Shown piece after piece: positions 24,395-33,625 of a DNA stretch of 47,653 nt; positions within the stretch are counted from its first letter, which is position 1; each line of letters starts with the position of its first letter. A program made the position numbers and the translations under genes. The DNA comes from Aliiroseovarius sp. (GTDB lineage Bacteria; Pseudomonadota; Alphaproteobacteria; Rhodobacterales; Rhodobacteraceae): the NCBI RefSeq assembly GCF_030148435.1, contig NZ_JASBTN010000034.1, positions 1 to 47,653 of the forward strand, given 5' to 3'. Under the pieces are notes generated by a model. It saw only the letters and a list, made by a program, of their open reading frames with translations. It made no database searches and had not been told where the DNA came from.

Positions 24395-26359
24395 ATGGCA
24401 TCGTCTTCACACAGCCCCCGCACTGCACTCATCTGCGGCCCCTACCTATCCGGCAAGACCTCGCTGTTCGAGGCCCTGCTGGTCGAAGCGGGCGCGCTGC
24501 AACCTCATGCCGGTGGGCAGAGCGCATTCACCATGGCCGACCATTCGCCCGAGGCGCTGGCCCATGGCATGTCGACCGAGATGAACGTGGCCTCGGCGCA
24601 GTACCTGGGCGAGGACTGGAGCTTCATCGACGTGCCCGGCTCGGTCGAGCTGGGGCAGGAGATGCGTGACGCAATGGATGTGGCCGACATTGCCGTGGTC
24701 GTGGTCGAGCCCGAGCCGGAAAAGGCCGTGACCTTCGCCGCGCATCTCAAGGCGCTTGAGGAAGCCGACATTCCGCACCTCATATTCATCAACAAGTTCG
24801 ACCGGCACGATGCCTCGGCTCGCGAGTTGATGGAGGCATTCCAGGCCATCTCGTCCAAACCGCTGGTCCTGCGCGAGGTGCCGATCCACGAGGGCGGCAA
24901 GGTGACTGGCTATGTCGATCTGGTCAGCGAACGCGCCTTCAGATGGGAAGAAGGCAAGCCTTCGACCCTGATCCAGCTGCCCGAGGCGGTAAAGGACCGC
25001 GAGGAAGAGGCCCGAACCGAGATGCTGGAAAGCCTCGCCGATTTCGACGATGCCCTGCTGGAAAAATTGCTTGAAGATGTCACCCCCTCGACCGGCGAAG
25101 TCTATGACGACATGGCCAAGGAGCTGGCGGAAGACCTGGTGGTTCCCGTCTTCTTCGGCTCGGCCACACAGAACCACGGGGTGCACCGGCTGATGAAATC
25201 GCTGCGCCATGATGCGCCGGACGTGAAAGCCACGGTAGCACGCCAGGGGTTGGACGGGGATGAGACCCGCGTGAAAGTGTTCAAGACGCTGCAGGCGGGC
25301 CATGCGGGCAAGCTGTCCCTGGCGCGGGTGATGACCGGCGGCCTCAAGGCAGGTGATACGCTGGACGGCGTGCGCCCGGCGGGTATCAACAGCGTTTTTG
25401 GCCAGAAGCTGAACGCGGTGAAGGAGGCCCCGGCGGGCACCGTCGTGGGCTTGACCAAGCTGGAGAGCGCCGCGACCGGCGACACTCTGACCAATGACGG
25501 CCGCCGCCCCGGCGACCGTCTGCCGCTCCCCCCGGCCTATGCCAAAGCGATCAAGGCGGCAAGCCGGTCGGATGATGTGAAGATCTCGGACAACCTCAAG
25601 AAGCTGATGGACGAGGACCGTTCGCTGACCCTGCGCTTTGACGCGGTGAACGGAGTGCAGGTTCTGGAGGGCCAGGGCGACATGCACCTGCGTCTGTGCC
25701 TGGAACGGCTGGAAAACCGTGCAGGGCTGAAGGTCGAAAGCGAATCCCCCGAGGTCAGCTATCGCGAAACCATCCGCAAACCGGCCGAAAAACGTGTGCG
25801 CCACAAGAAACAGTCCGGTGGACATGGCGAGTTCGGCGAAGTCGCGCTCAAGGTCACTCCGGTCGGGCGTGGCGAGGGCAACAGCTTTGCCGAAACGATC
25901 CACGGGGGGTCCGTCCCGCGCCAGTATTTCCCGGCGGTGGAACACGGCGTGAATGATGCGCTGGCCAAGGGGCCGAAGGGCTACCCGGTGGTGGATGTCT
26001 CGGTCACACTGACCGACGGCAAGTCGCACAGCGTGGACAGTTCGGAAATGGCCTTCCGCAAGGCCGGGGCGCAGGCGATGCGCGAAGCCCTGGCGGATGC
26101 CAAACCCGTTCAACTGGAACCGATCAATGCGGTGACGTTCCAGGTGCCCGACCAGTTCATTGCCGGCGTACAGAAGATCGTATCCGGGCGCCGCGGGCAG
26201 ATTTTGGGCTTCGACACCCGCGACGGCTGGCCCGGCTGGCAGCAGGTACAGTGTCACATGCCCGCCGCCGAGATGGGCGACCTGATCATGGAACTGCGTT
26301 CGGCCACCATGGGGGTCGGCAGCTTCCTGTCGGAATTTGACCACCTGCAGGACATGTGA
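24395..26359 (+). CDS. EF-G-like translational GTPase paralogue lacking the catalytic histidine
   Basis: A 654-residue protein with all domains of elongation factor G in order: GTPase (1-260), beta-barrel (275-345), domain III (around 370-450, VLEGQGDMHLRLCLERL), domain IV and domain V (AEMGDLIMELRSATMGVGSF). The P-loop GPYLSGKT (15-22) and NKFD (133-136) are intact, so it should bind GTP. The G3 motif reads DVPGS instead of DTPGH, so the histidine that triggers GTP hydrolysis in EF-G is replaced by Ser83. True EF-G is about 690-700 residues, and the insert elements of its G domain are shortened here. The gene is monocistronic, with its own terminator. Its role is unknown: it may be a stress or ribosome-recycling factor, and it is not the housekeeping fusA. 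Confidence 0.88.
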   Translation: MASSSHSPRTALICGPYLSGKTSLFEALLVEAGALQPHAGGQSAFTMADHSPEALAHGMSTEMNVASAQYLGEDWSFIDVPGSVELGQEMRDAMDVADIAVVVVEPEPEKAVTFAAHLKALEEADIPHLIFINKFDRHDASARELMEAFQAISSKPLVLREVPIHEGGKVTGYVDLVSERAFRWEEGKPSTLIQLPEAVKDREEEARTEMLESLADFDDALLEKLLEDVTPSTGEVYDDMAKELAEDLVVPVFFGSATQNHGVHRLMKSLRHDAPDVKATVARQGLDGDETRVKVFKTLQAGHAGKLSLARVMTGGLKAGDTLDGVRPAGINSVFGQKLNAVKEAPAGTVVGLTKLESAATGDTLTNDGRRPGDRLPLPPAYAKAIKAASRSDDVKISDNLKKLMDEDRSLTLRFDAVNGVQVLEGQGDMHLRLCLERLENRAGLKVESESPEVSYRETIRKPAEKRVRHKKQSGGHGEFGEVALKVTPVGRGEGNSFAETIHGGSVPRQYFPAVEHGVNDALAKGPKGYPVVDVSVTLTDGKSHSVDSSEMAFRKAGAQAMREALADAKPVQLEPINAVTFQVPDQFIAGVQKIVSGRRGQILGFDTRDGWPGWQQVQCHMPAAEMGDLIMELRSATMGVGSFLSEFDHLQDM

Positions 26360-26382
26360 CCTCGCAACCATGCCGCTTGAAG

Positions 26383-26414
26383 GCCCCGCGACCGAGTTGG
26401 TTGCGGGGCTTTTT
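26383..26414 (+). terminator. Rho-independent terminator of the EF-G-like gene
   Basis: An 11-bp stem, GCCCCGCGACC paired with GGTTGCGGGGC (one G-U pair), a 5-nt loop and then a run of T. It lies 24 nt after the stop at 26359 and about 70 nt before the next gene. Confidence 0.92.
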
Positions 26415-26432
26415 CATTTTCGGAACATTCTT

Positions 26433-26462
26433 TTGTTGAATATTTCACATTTTGAACTATAT
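26433..26462 (+). promoter_or_regulatory. Candidate sigma-70 promoter of the marR-RND operon
   Basis: TTGTTG at 26433-26438 and CTATAT at 26457-26462 are spaced by 18 nt in a locally AT-rich stretch just upstream of the MarR gene. The spacer contains GTTGAAT-ATTTCAC, an imperfect inverted repeat (5 of 7 positions match) that could be the MarR operator, as MarR repressors usually bind over their own promoter. This is motif reading only. Confidence 0.45.
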
Positions 26463-26485
26463 CGGCCAGATCGAAAGGACACGCC

Positions 26486-26983
26486 ATGGCCACCTGCGAT
26501 TCCACCATCCTGCTGGACCCCAGCAACGATCCCGCCCTGACCCCCGAGGTTCGGGCGCTGATGGGCATCTTTGCCACCTTTACCCGGCTTCAGGCCTGTT
26601 TCGACAGGCTGGAGGAAGAAAACGGAGACGGCATGCCCGACAATCAGCGCCACCTGCTGGTCAAGCTCGACCGGCCCCGCCGCATGGGCGATCTGGCGCA
26701 GGTGATGAACCAACTGCCCAGCTCGCTCACGGCCATTGCCGACGGGCTGGAAAAGCGCGGGTTTGTCATGCGCGAACGTGACCCGGACGACCGTCGCGCC
26801 TGGCTTTTGCGCCTGACAGACGAAGGCGCGGCCTTCCGGGCCGACATGCTGAAGGAAGGTGGGCGGCTCTTTCGCGAAGTGACCGGCCTGAACAACGACG
26901 ACATCAACATACTGGCGGACATCGGAGACAAGATGCGCCGCCATATCCTGCAAAACATGCTTCAAGAGGGAGCATCGAAATGA
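26486..26983 (+). CDS. MarR-family transcriptional regulator
   Basis: A 165-residue winged-helix regulator. The recognition helix region is RMGDLAQVMNQLPSSLTAIADGLEKRGFV, followed by the wing MRERDPDDRRAWLLRLTDEG, the D-x-R-D/x-x-R-R-x motif of the family. It probably represses itself and the efflux genes until a toxic ligand binds. Its stop overlaps the start of the adaptor gene (ATGA at 26980), so regulator and pump are co-expressed. The ligand is unknown. Confidence 0.9.
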   Translation: MATCDSTILLDPSNDPALTPEVRALMGIFATFTRLQACFDRLEEENGDGMPDNQRHLLVKLDRPRRMGDLAQVMNQLPSSLTAIADGLEKRGFVMRERDPDDRRAWLLRLTDEGAAFRADMLKEGGRLFREVTGLNNDDINILADIGDKMRRHILQNMLQEGASK

Positions 26984-28056
26984 CCACCCTGACCCGCGCC
27001 CTGGCGCTGAGCCTTGCCATCGCCCTGCCCGCCTTGCCCGGTTGGGCCCAGCAGGACACCCCGGCAGCGCCCGCCGCCTCCAAACCCGTCAAGCTGATGG
27101 AGGTCGAATCCGGCACTGCCCCGCCCACCCGACACTTTTTCGGCAAGGTGGTGGCACGCCAGACCGTCGATCTGGCCTTTCAGGTCGGTGGTGAGATCAC
27201 CGATTTCGATGTGGCCGAAGGTCAATTCGTCGAGGAAGGTGAGCTGATCGCCTCCCTCGACATGGAGCTGTTCCAGTTGCAGTTCGAACAGGCGCGCCTG
27301 CAGCTGGAACAGGCCGACCGCACCCTGGAACGCCTGACCAAACTGGCGGGCAACACCGTCAGCCAGGTCACGATCGACGATGCCGAGACCGCCAAACTGC
27401 TGGCCGAGATCGCCCTGCGCCAGGCCGAATACAACCTGGAACATGCGATGCTGTTGGCGCCATTCGACGGCATGATCGCCCTGCGTCATACCGAGAAATT
27501 CAACACCACGGGCGCCGGGGCTCCGGTGGTTCGCCTGCTTGACATATCCGAGGTTCGGGTGGAAATCGACGTGCCCGAGGTGCTGTTTCAGCAAACGGGA
27601 GAAGATGACGCCCTTGCCATCCTCGCCCGTTTCCCGGCGCAGCCCGACAAGCAATACCCGATGACCCTGCGTGAATTCGACGCCCAGGCCTCCGAGGCCG
27701 GGCAGAGCTTTCGCGTGACCCTGGGCATGGACCGCGCCGACGATCTGGAAGTCCTGCCCGGAAGTTCGGTCGAGATTTCGGTCTCGCTGTTCTCCGACGC
27801 ACAGGACATCACCCTGCCCTCCACCGCGCTGCTTCCCGTGGGCGGCAACGGCGATCTTGCGGTAATGCTGTTCGAACCTGGCGCCACGCCCGATGAAGGC
27901 TCCGTGACACTACACCCGGTAAAGGTCGAGGTGAACCATCTGGGGGGGTTCACCGTGGTCGAAGGCCTGTCCGGCGGCGAACAGGTCGTCGCCACCGGCG
28001 TGGCCGCGCTGAAAGACGGTCAGGCGGTGCGTCGCTTCACCGGTTTTGCCAGGTAA
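26980..28056 (+). CDS. RND efflux periplasmic adaptor (membrane fusion protein)
   Basis: A 358-residue adaptor linking an RND pump to an outer-membrane channel. It has a cleavable signal peptide (ALALSLAIALPALPGWAQ), a split lipoyl domain (VDLAFQVGGEITDFDVAEGQ and MLLAPFDGMIALR), a coiled-coil hairpin between them (about 85-145) and the beta-barrel domains. No lipobox is seen, so it is likely a soluble or hairpin-anchored adaptor. It lies 12 nt before the RND pump gene. No outer-membrane channel gene is present, so the pump must borrow a TolC-type protein. Confidence 0.92.
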   Translation: MTTLTRALALSLAIALPALPGWAQQDTPAAPAASKPVKLMEVESGTAPPTRHFFGKVVARQTVDLAFQVGGEITDFDVAEGQFVEEGELIASLDMELFQLQFEQARLQLEQADRTLERLTKLAGNTVSQVTIDDAETAKLLAEIALRQAEYNLEHAMLLAPFDGMIALRHTEKFNTTGAGAPVVRLLDISEVRVEIDVPEVLFQQTGEDDALAILARFPAQPDKQYPMTLREFDAQASEAGQSFRVTLGMDRADDLEVLPGSSVEISVSLFSDAQDITLPSTALLPVGGNGDLAVMLFEPGATPDEGSVTLHPVKVEVNHLGGFTVVEGLSGGEQVVATGVAALKDGQAVRRFTGFAR

Positions 28057-28068
28057 GGGGTCGGACAG

Positions 28069-31000
28069 ATGGTCAATATTGCCCGCGCCTCGATCGAAAA
28101 GCCGCTTTATACGTGGCTGATCATGCTGACCTGCCTGTTGGGCGGCATCTATGGCTTTTTCAATCTCGGAAGGCTCGAAGACCCGGCCTTCACCATCAAG
28201 TCCGCCGTCGTGACCACGGTCTATCCCGGCGCCACCGCGGCCCAGGTCGCGACCGAGGTCTCGGAACCGCTGGAAAGCGCAATCCAGAAGATGGGAGAGC
28301 TGGACCGGATCACCTCGATCAACCGTCCGGGCTTTTCGCAGATCACCGTCGAAGTGCAGAGCACCTTTGACGGCGACGAATTGCCCGCAATCTGGACCGA
28401 TCTGCGCAACAAGGTGAAGGACGCGGCTGACGGCCTGCCGTCAGGTGTGCAGGATCCGGTGATCAACGACGGTTTCGGCGATGTGTTCGGCCTGTTCTAT
28501 GCAGTCACGGCCGAGGGCTTTTCCGACGCCGAGAAACACGATCTGGCCACCTTCCTGCGCCGCGAGCTTCTGGCCGTGGACGGGGTTGCGGATGTCGAGA
28601 TTTCGGGCCTCCCGGAGGAAGCGATCTTCGTCGAACCCGATCCGACGCTGGTCGCCAACCTGGGGGTGAACATTCAGGCCGTCGCCGGTGCCATCGCGGA
28701 TGCCGACAGTGTCGCACCGGCGGGAAGCGTCGACCGGGATGGGCGCGAGATCAAGATCCTGACCCCGGACGGCTCGGATACGGTGGATGCGATCGCGGGT
28801 TTGTCGGTCGGTGTGAACGGCAATGTCCTGAACCTGATCGACCTCGCATCCGTTTCACGCGGACGGGTTAAAGACCCGGGCTCCATGATCCGTTTCAACG
28901 GGGTCGAAGCCTTTACGCTGGGGATCGCCGGCCTGTCGACCGAGAATATTGTCGAGGTCGGCCACAGGGTTGACGCCCGCCTGGCCGAACTCTCTGCCGA
29001 TATCCCGGCGGGGGTGGAGCTTCTTCCGATCTACCGGCAGCACCTCGTGGTCGAGCAGGCCTCGAACGACTTCCTGGTGAACCTGGCAACATCGGTTGCC
29101 ATCGTGGTGATCGTTCTCGCCCTGTTCATGGGCTGGCGCGCGGGCGTGGTGATCGGCTCGACGCTTCTGCTCACCGTGGTGGGCACAATCCTGTTCATGT
29201 GGCTCTTCTCGATCGAGATGGAGCGAATTTCGCTGGGCGCGCTGATCATCGCGATGGGCATGCTTGTGGACAACGCCATTGTGGTTGCGGAAGGCATGCA
29301 GATCGCCATGATCCATGGACGCAAGTCCAAGGACGCCGCCGACGACGCTGCGGCCAAGACGCAGATCCCCCTTCTGGGCGCCACCGTGATCGGCATCATG
29401 GCCTTCGCGGGCATCGGTCTTTCCCCGGATGCAACCGGCGAGTTCCTGTTTTCGCTCTTCGCGGTGATCGGCATTTCGCTTCTGCTGTCCTGGGTGCTGG
29501 CCATCACCGTCACCCCCCTGTTGGGGCACTACCTGTTCAAACAGGGCAATCTGGGCGAGGGTGAGGACGCCTATGGCGGGTTCTTTTTCCGCATCTACAA
29601 GGGCAGCCTTCGCCTGGCGCTGCGGGCCCGCCTTCTGGTCGTTCTGGCGCTGATCGGCATCACCGCAGCCAGCTACGCAGGTTTCGGGCTGATGAAGCAG
29701 CAGTTCTTCCCGAACTCCAATACGCCGCTGTTTTTCGTGCATTACAAACTGCCGCAGGGCACTTCGATCCAAACGACCTCCGAGCACCTCAAAGTTTTCG
29801 AGGCCTGGCTGGCGGAACGGGATGACGTGGTCTCGGTCGCCAGTTTCGTGGGCCAGGGCGCGACGCGTTTCATGCTGACCTATGAAAGCGAACGCCCGAA
29901 CCCCTCTTACGGCCACCTGATCATCCGGACCGAGCATCGCGACGACATCCCCGCGCTGCAGGCTGATCTGGAGGAATTCGGGCGCGGCGCTTTCCCCGAA
30001 GGCGAGTTCCGCACCAAACGCCTGGTTTTCGGTCCCGGCGGCGGCGATCCGATCCAGGTCCGTTTCTCAGGCACGGACCCGGATGTGCTGCGCGAACTGG
30101 CCGCCGAGGCGCAAGAGGTGATGGCCGCAGCCTCGCCCAACGTGCTTGACCTGCGCACCAACTGGCGTGAGCGCGAACTGGTGATCAAGCCGATCTATTC
30201 CACTCAACGCGCCCAGCGCGCGGGCGTGACTCGGGACGACGTAGCCCAGATTCTGGAATTCTCCACCGACGGCTTTCGGGGCGGCACATTCCGTGAGAAC
30301 GAACGCCTGATCCCGATCATCATCCGGCGCCCGCAGAACGGCGGCAACCTGATGGATCAGCAGGGCTATTCCACCCTGACCGGCGAGCAGATTCCGATGG
30401 AACAGCTGATCGACGGCTTCACCTACGAGGTGCAGGACACGCTGATCCACCGCCGCAACCGCCTGTCCACCATCGCGGTCGGCGCGGACGTGCCCGCAGA
30501 CATGACCGCAGCCTCCGTCTTTACCGAGGTGCAGGCTGCGGTCGAGGCAATCGAGCTGCCGGTCGGCTACCGCATGGAATGGGGCGGCGAACACGAGAAT
30601 TCGGCCGAGGCCAATGAAAGCCTGGGCAAGCAGTTGCCCGTGTCGCTGTTGATCATGGTGCTGATCTCGATCCTGCTGTTCAATGCGCTGAAACAGCCGA
30701 TCATCATCTGGCTGCTGGTGCCGATGAGCGTGAATGGTGTGGTCCTGGGCCTTCTCGGCACCGACCTGCCCTTTACCTTCACCGCGCTGCTGGGGATGCT
30801 GTCGCTGTCGGGCATGCTCATCAAGAACGGCATCGTGCTGGTCGAGGAAATCGACCTTGTGCGCGAAGAGGGCCTGCCCTTGACCGAGGCGGTGGTGAAG
30901 GCCTCGGTCTCGCGACTGCGCCCGGTCTTCCTGGCCGCCGTGACCACCATCCTGGGCATGGCCCCGCTGCTGGGCGACGCCTTTTTCAAGTCGATGGCGG

Positions 31001-31137
31001 TAACGATCATGGGCGGGCTGGCCTTTGCCTCGATCCTGACCCTGGTGGCCGCGCCGGTGCTCTACCACCTGTTCTTTGCCAGGTCCGAACGGCGCGCGTT
31101 GGCTGCGAAGGCCAGCGCGGAAACGGCACCCGTATAA
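28069..31137 (+). CDS. RND family efflux pump inner-membrane permease
   Basis: A 1022-residue proton-driven pump with twelve transmembrane helices and two large periplasmic loops. Markers are the N-terminal IEKPLYTWLIML helix, VYPGATAAQVATEV, the TM4 segment GMLVDNAIVVAEG and the TM10-11 region LSLSGMLIKNGIVLVEEID. In AcrB TM4 carries Asp-Asp; here it is Asp-Asn, so only one of the two proton-relay aspartates is kept. That is seen in several non-AcrB subgroups of the family. It ends at a strong terminator. The substrate is unknown; MarR control suggests drugs or aromatic compounds. Confidence 0.92.
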   Translation: MVNIARASIEKPLYTWLIMLTCLLGGIYGFFNLGRLEDPAFTIKSAVVTTVYPGATAAQVATEVSEPLESAIQKMGELDRITSINRPGFSQITVEVQSTFDGDELPAIWTDLRNKVKDAADGLPSGVQDPVINDGFGDVFGLFYAVTAEGFSDAEKHDLATFLRRELLAVDGVADVEISGLPEEAIFVEPDPTLVANLGVNIQAVAGAIADADSVAPAGSVDRDGREIKILTPDGSDTVDAIAGLSVGVNGNVLNLIDLASVSRGRVKDPGSMIRFNGVEAFTLGIAGLSTENIVEVGHRVDARLAELSADIPAGVELLPIYRQHLVVEQASNDFLVNLATSVAIVVIVLALFMGWRAGVVIGSTLLLTVVGTILFMWLFSIEMERISLGALIIAMGMLVDNAIVVAEGMQIAMIHGRKSKDAADDAAAKTQIPLLGATVIGIMAFAGIGLSPDATGEFLFSLFAVIGISLLLSWVLAITVTPLLGHYLFKQGNLGEGEDAYGGFFFRIYKGSLRLALRARLLVVLALIGITAASYAGFGLMKQQFFPNSNTPLFFVHYKLPQGTSIQTTSEHLKVFEAWLAERDDVVSVASFVGQGATRFMLTYESERPNPSYGHLIIRTEHRDDIPALQADLEEFGRGAFPEGEFRTKRLVFGPGGGDPIQVRFSGTDPDVLRELAAEAQEVMAAASPNVLDLRTNWRERELVIKPIYSTQRAQRAGVTRDDVAQILEFSTDGFRGGTFRENERLIPIIIRRPQNGGNLMDQQGYSTLTGEQIPMEQLIDGFTYEVQDTLIHRRNRLSTIAVGADVPADMTAASVFTEVQAAVEAIELPVGYRMEWGGEHENSAEANESLGKQLPVSLLIMVLISILLFNALKQPIIIWLLVPMSVNGVVLGLLGTDLPFTFTALLGMLSLSGMLIKNGIVLVEEIDLVREEGLPLTEAVVKASVSRLRPVFLAAVTTILGMAPLLGDAFFKSMAVTIMGGLAFASILTLVAAPVLYHLFFARSERRALAAKASAETAPV

Positions 31138-31152
31138 GGCACGCCATGGGAC

Positions 31153-31174
31153 GGGGCCCTTCGGGGCCCCTTTT
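31153..31174 (+). terminator. Rho-independent terminator of the RND operon
   Basis: A perfect 7-bp stem GGGGCCC / GGGCCCC closed by a TTCG tetraloop and followed by four T residues, 15 nt after the pump stop codon. Confidence 0.9.
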
Positions 31175-31368
31175 GCTGGGTGGAGAAGTACACCAGTCAG
31201 CGGGCCAGTTTGCGCGGCTGCCCGGTTGGGGGATCGTCCCGCTGTTGAACGGCCCTTTGGTGTTTCGGGAGAACGCCGGGGGGCAAGCCGATTTCGAAAC
31301 GCCCGCACCATCAATGAGTTCCGCGCGTTTCACCTCATAGCGGTATCTCAACACCAAGGCAAAACGCC

Positions 31369-32604
31369 TTAGCCGCGTCCTGCGCGGTACCAGGCGTCGA
31401 TCAGGGCGCGCTCGCCGGGTTCCATCCAGCTGACATTGGCGGGTGGCATGGCCGATGTTCGCGCCGCCTGCATCCAGATCTGGCGCGCTGCCCCGGCAAT
31501 TTCCTGCGGTGTTTCCAACAAGATGCCCTTGGGCGCGGTGTGAATGCCATCGTAGCCCGGCTCGCGCGCATGGCACATCGCACAGCGGCCCTGCACGAGG
31601 TAGGTCACTTCCTCGAATTCAGCCAGACCCGCAAACACCTGTTCGGCAGGTGTAAAAGGCCGCGCCTCGGCGGCCTCAAGGTCCTCGTATTCCGGCGCCC
31701 CGGCAGAGGAGAGCACCATGATCGCCGCGAACAGCGCCGCCGTGACGGCCCAGGTCCACCACAGGTTTCCCTTGCGCGCGTGGTGCGTATTGAAGAAATG
31801 GCGGATCGTCACACCCATCAGAAAGACCAGTGCCGCTATCAGCCAGTTGTACTGTGTCGCGAAAATCTGCGGCGCGTGGTTCGACAGCATCAGGAATACG
31901 ACCGGCAGGGTCAGGTAGTTGTTGTGGGTGGAGCGCAGCTTGGCGATCTTGCCATATATCCCGTCCGGCGTCCGCCCTTCCTGAAGATCCTTCACCACGA
32001 TGCGCTGGTTCGGCATGATGATGAAAAAGACATTCGCCGTCATGATCGTGGCGGTGAACGCCCCCAGATGCAGCATGACGGCGCGCCCGGTAAAGATCTG
32101 GTTATACCCCCACCCCATCACCACCAGCAACCCGAACAGCAGCAGCAGCAGCGTGGTGGGTCTTTCGGCCAGGCCCGACTTGCACAGGGTGTTGTAGACG
32201 ATCCAGCCGACAGTCAGCGACCCCGCCGAGATCGCAATCGCCTGCCAGGCCGCGAACTCGACCTTGGCCGCGTCGATCAGGTAAAGCTCCGCCCCGCCCC
32301 AATAGACCAGCGCCAGCAGGGCCGCCCCCGACAGCCAGGTCGAATAGCTTTCCCATTTGAACCAGGTCAGGTCATGGGGCATGCGATTGGGCGCAATGCC
32401 GTATTTCTGGATGAAATAGAACCCGCCCCCGTGAACCTGCCATTCCTCGCCGGTTATCCCGGACCGGCGGTCCGTGGATGGGCGCAGCCCCAGGTCCAAC
32501 GCTATGAAATAGAAGGACGAGCCGATCCAGGCAATCGCCGTGATCACATGCAGCCACCGCACCGCAAAGGACGCCCAATCCCAGAAAAAGGCAAATTCGA
32601 TCAT
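31369..32604 (-). CDS. puuD: Urate hydroxylase PuuD (membrane urate oxidase with cytochrome c domain)
   Basis: Oxidises urate to 5-hydroxyisourate, passing electrons to its own C-terminal cytochrome c rather than to oxygen directly. The 411-residue protein has about eight transmembrane helices with conserved His residues (for example RWLHVITAIAWIG and FFNTHHARKG). A heme-binding CAMCH lies at 341-345 with a likely axial Met in TSAMPPAN (about 386). I took the ATG at 32604 because AAGGAG lies upstream and the protein begins MIEFAFFWDW. The gene is divergent from the LysR gene over 100 nt and is read alone on its strand. Confidence 0.93.
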   Translation of the reverse strand: MIEFAFFWDWASFAVRWLHVITAIAWIGSSFYFIALDLGLRPSTDRRSGITGEEWQVHGGGFYFIQKYGIAPNRMPHDLTWFKWESYSTWLSGAALLALVYWGGAELYLIDAAKVEFAAWQAIAISAGSLTVGWIVYNTLCKSGLAERPTTLLLLLFGLLVVMGWGYNQIFTGRAVMLHLGAFTATIMTANVFFIIMPNQRIVVKDLQEGRTPDGIYGKIAKLRSTHNNYLTLPVVFLMLSNHAPQIFATQYNWLIAALVFLMGVTIRHFFNTHHARKGNLWWTWAVTAALFAAIMVLSSAGAPEYEDLEAAEARPFTPAEQVFAGLAEFEEVTYLVQGRCAMCHAREPGYDGIHTAPKGILLETPQEIAGAARQIWMQAARTSAMPPANVSWMEPGERALIDAWYRAGRG

Positions 32605-32661
32605 CCACGTTTCTCCTTCGAACCAGCCCAGCCTAGCAAATTGCACATTCCACATGTATTC

Positions 32662-32674
32662 CTGAAAATATCAG
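32662..32674. promoter_or_regulatory. Candidate LysR-type operator between puuD and lysR
   Basis: CTGAAAATATCAG is a perfect inverted repeat of 4-bp arms around AAATA, containing TGA-N5-TCA, compatible with the T-N11-A form of LysR regulator sites. It is placed 58 nt before puuD and 31 nt before the regulator gene, where an autoregulatory and activating site would be expected. A direct repeat of ATTCC lies next to it. No experimental support. Confidence 0.4.
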
Positions 32675-32704
32675 AACTCTTTCAAACAAAGCCAGACAAT
32701 TGCC

Positions 32705-33625
32705 ATGGCCTATCTCGACAATATCCGCACTTTCATAAGAGTCCATGAACTGGGCTCCATGTCCGCTGCCGCGCGCGATCAGCGGATATCGGCGGCGGTG
32801 GCCTCGGCGCGGATTGCCCAGTTGGAGGAGCACCTGAACGTCCGCCTGTTCCAGCGCACCACGCGCTCGCTTACGGCAACTGAACAGGGGGCGATCTTCT
32901 ATCGCGGCGCCTGCCGGATCGTGCAGGCCATAGACGAGGCCGAGGCCGAGATCACCCAGGTGACGAACCAGCCGCGCGGCACCTTGCTTGTGGCCGCTCC
33001 GCTGGGACTGGGGCGTCGGTTGCTCGCCCCGCTCATCCCCGAATTCAAGCGGAAATACCCGCTGATCAACATTCGTCTGCGCCTGTCGGACCGCAAGCTG
33101 GACCTCTCGGCCGAAGGCATCGACGTGGAGTTCTTCCTGGGCCTGCCCGAGGATTCCGCTCTGCGCATGAGAAAAATCGCCGACTGTCCCCGCATCCTTT
33201 GCGCCGCACCGGACTACGTGGCGCGGCGCGGCCTGCCGCGCCTGGCCGCGGAGCTGACCGACGGCACCCATGACTGTCTGAACCTGCGCTACCCGGGCGT
33301 GCCGGAGTTTCAGTGGCTCCTGTCAGGCCCGGACGGACCGCGTCGCGTGCCTGTGACCGGACCTCTGGAAAGCGACGATGGCGAAGTTCTGACCGATTGG
33401 GCCCTGGAGGGGCAGGGCATTATCATGAAACCGGTGTTCGAAGTCGCCGACCACCTCGCCGAAGGGCGATTGGTGCCCGTGCTTGAGACCGAACCGCCCG
33501 TACAGGTTCAGCTCGCCTGTCTCTACACCCATCTCAAACACCAGGATCCGAAAACCCGGCTGTTCATCGAATTCATGGCCGAACGGCTGCGCCCGCTGGT
33601 CTCGGTCCGCTACGATCCGCGATAG
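32705..33625 (+). CDS. LysR-family transcriptional regulator
   Basis: A 306-residue regulator with an N-terminal helix-turn-helix ([20 protein letters not shown], then [17 protein letters not shown]) and a periplasmic-binding-like effector domain. It belongs to the CrgA-like subgroup by its [21 protein letters not shown] block. It is divergent from puuD and convergent with uraH, so urate or a related purine is a reasonable effector guess. Its coding end overlaps that of uraH by 16 nt. Effector binding is not shown by the sequence. Confidence 0.88.
   Translation: MAYLDNIRTFIRVHELGSMSAAARDQRISAAVASARIAQLEEHLNVRLFQRTTRSLTATEQGAIFYRGACRIVQAIDEAEAEITQVTNQPRGTLLVAAPLGLGRRLLAPLIPEFKRKYPLINIRLRLSDRKLDLSAEGIDVEFFLGLPEDSALRMRKIADCPRILCAAPDYVARRGLPRLAAELTDGTHDCLNLRYPGVPEFQWLLSGPDGPRRVPVTGPLESDDGEVLTDWALEGQGIIMKPVFEVADHLAEGRLVPVLETEPPVQVQLACLYTHLKHQDPKTRLFIEFMAERLRPLVSVRYDPR

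Noticed and set aside
31356-31370. AAGGC-AAAAC-GCCTT hairpin at the end of puuD
   Set aside because: The stem is only 5 bp, includes the stop codon and has no T-run downstream on the minus strand, so I did not call a terminator.
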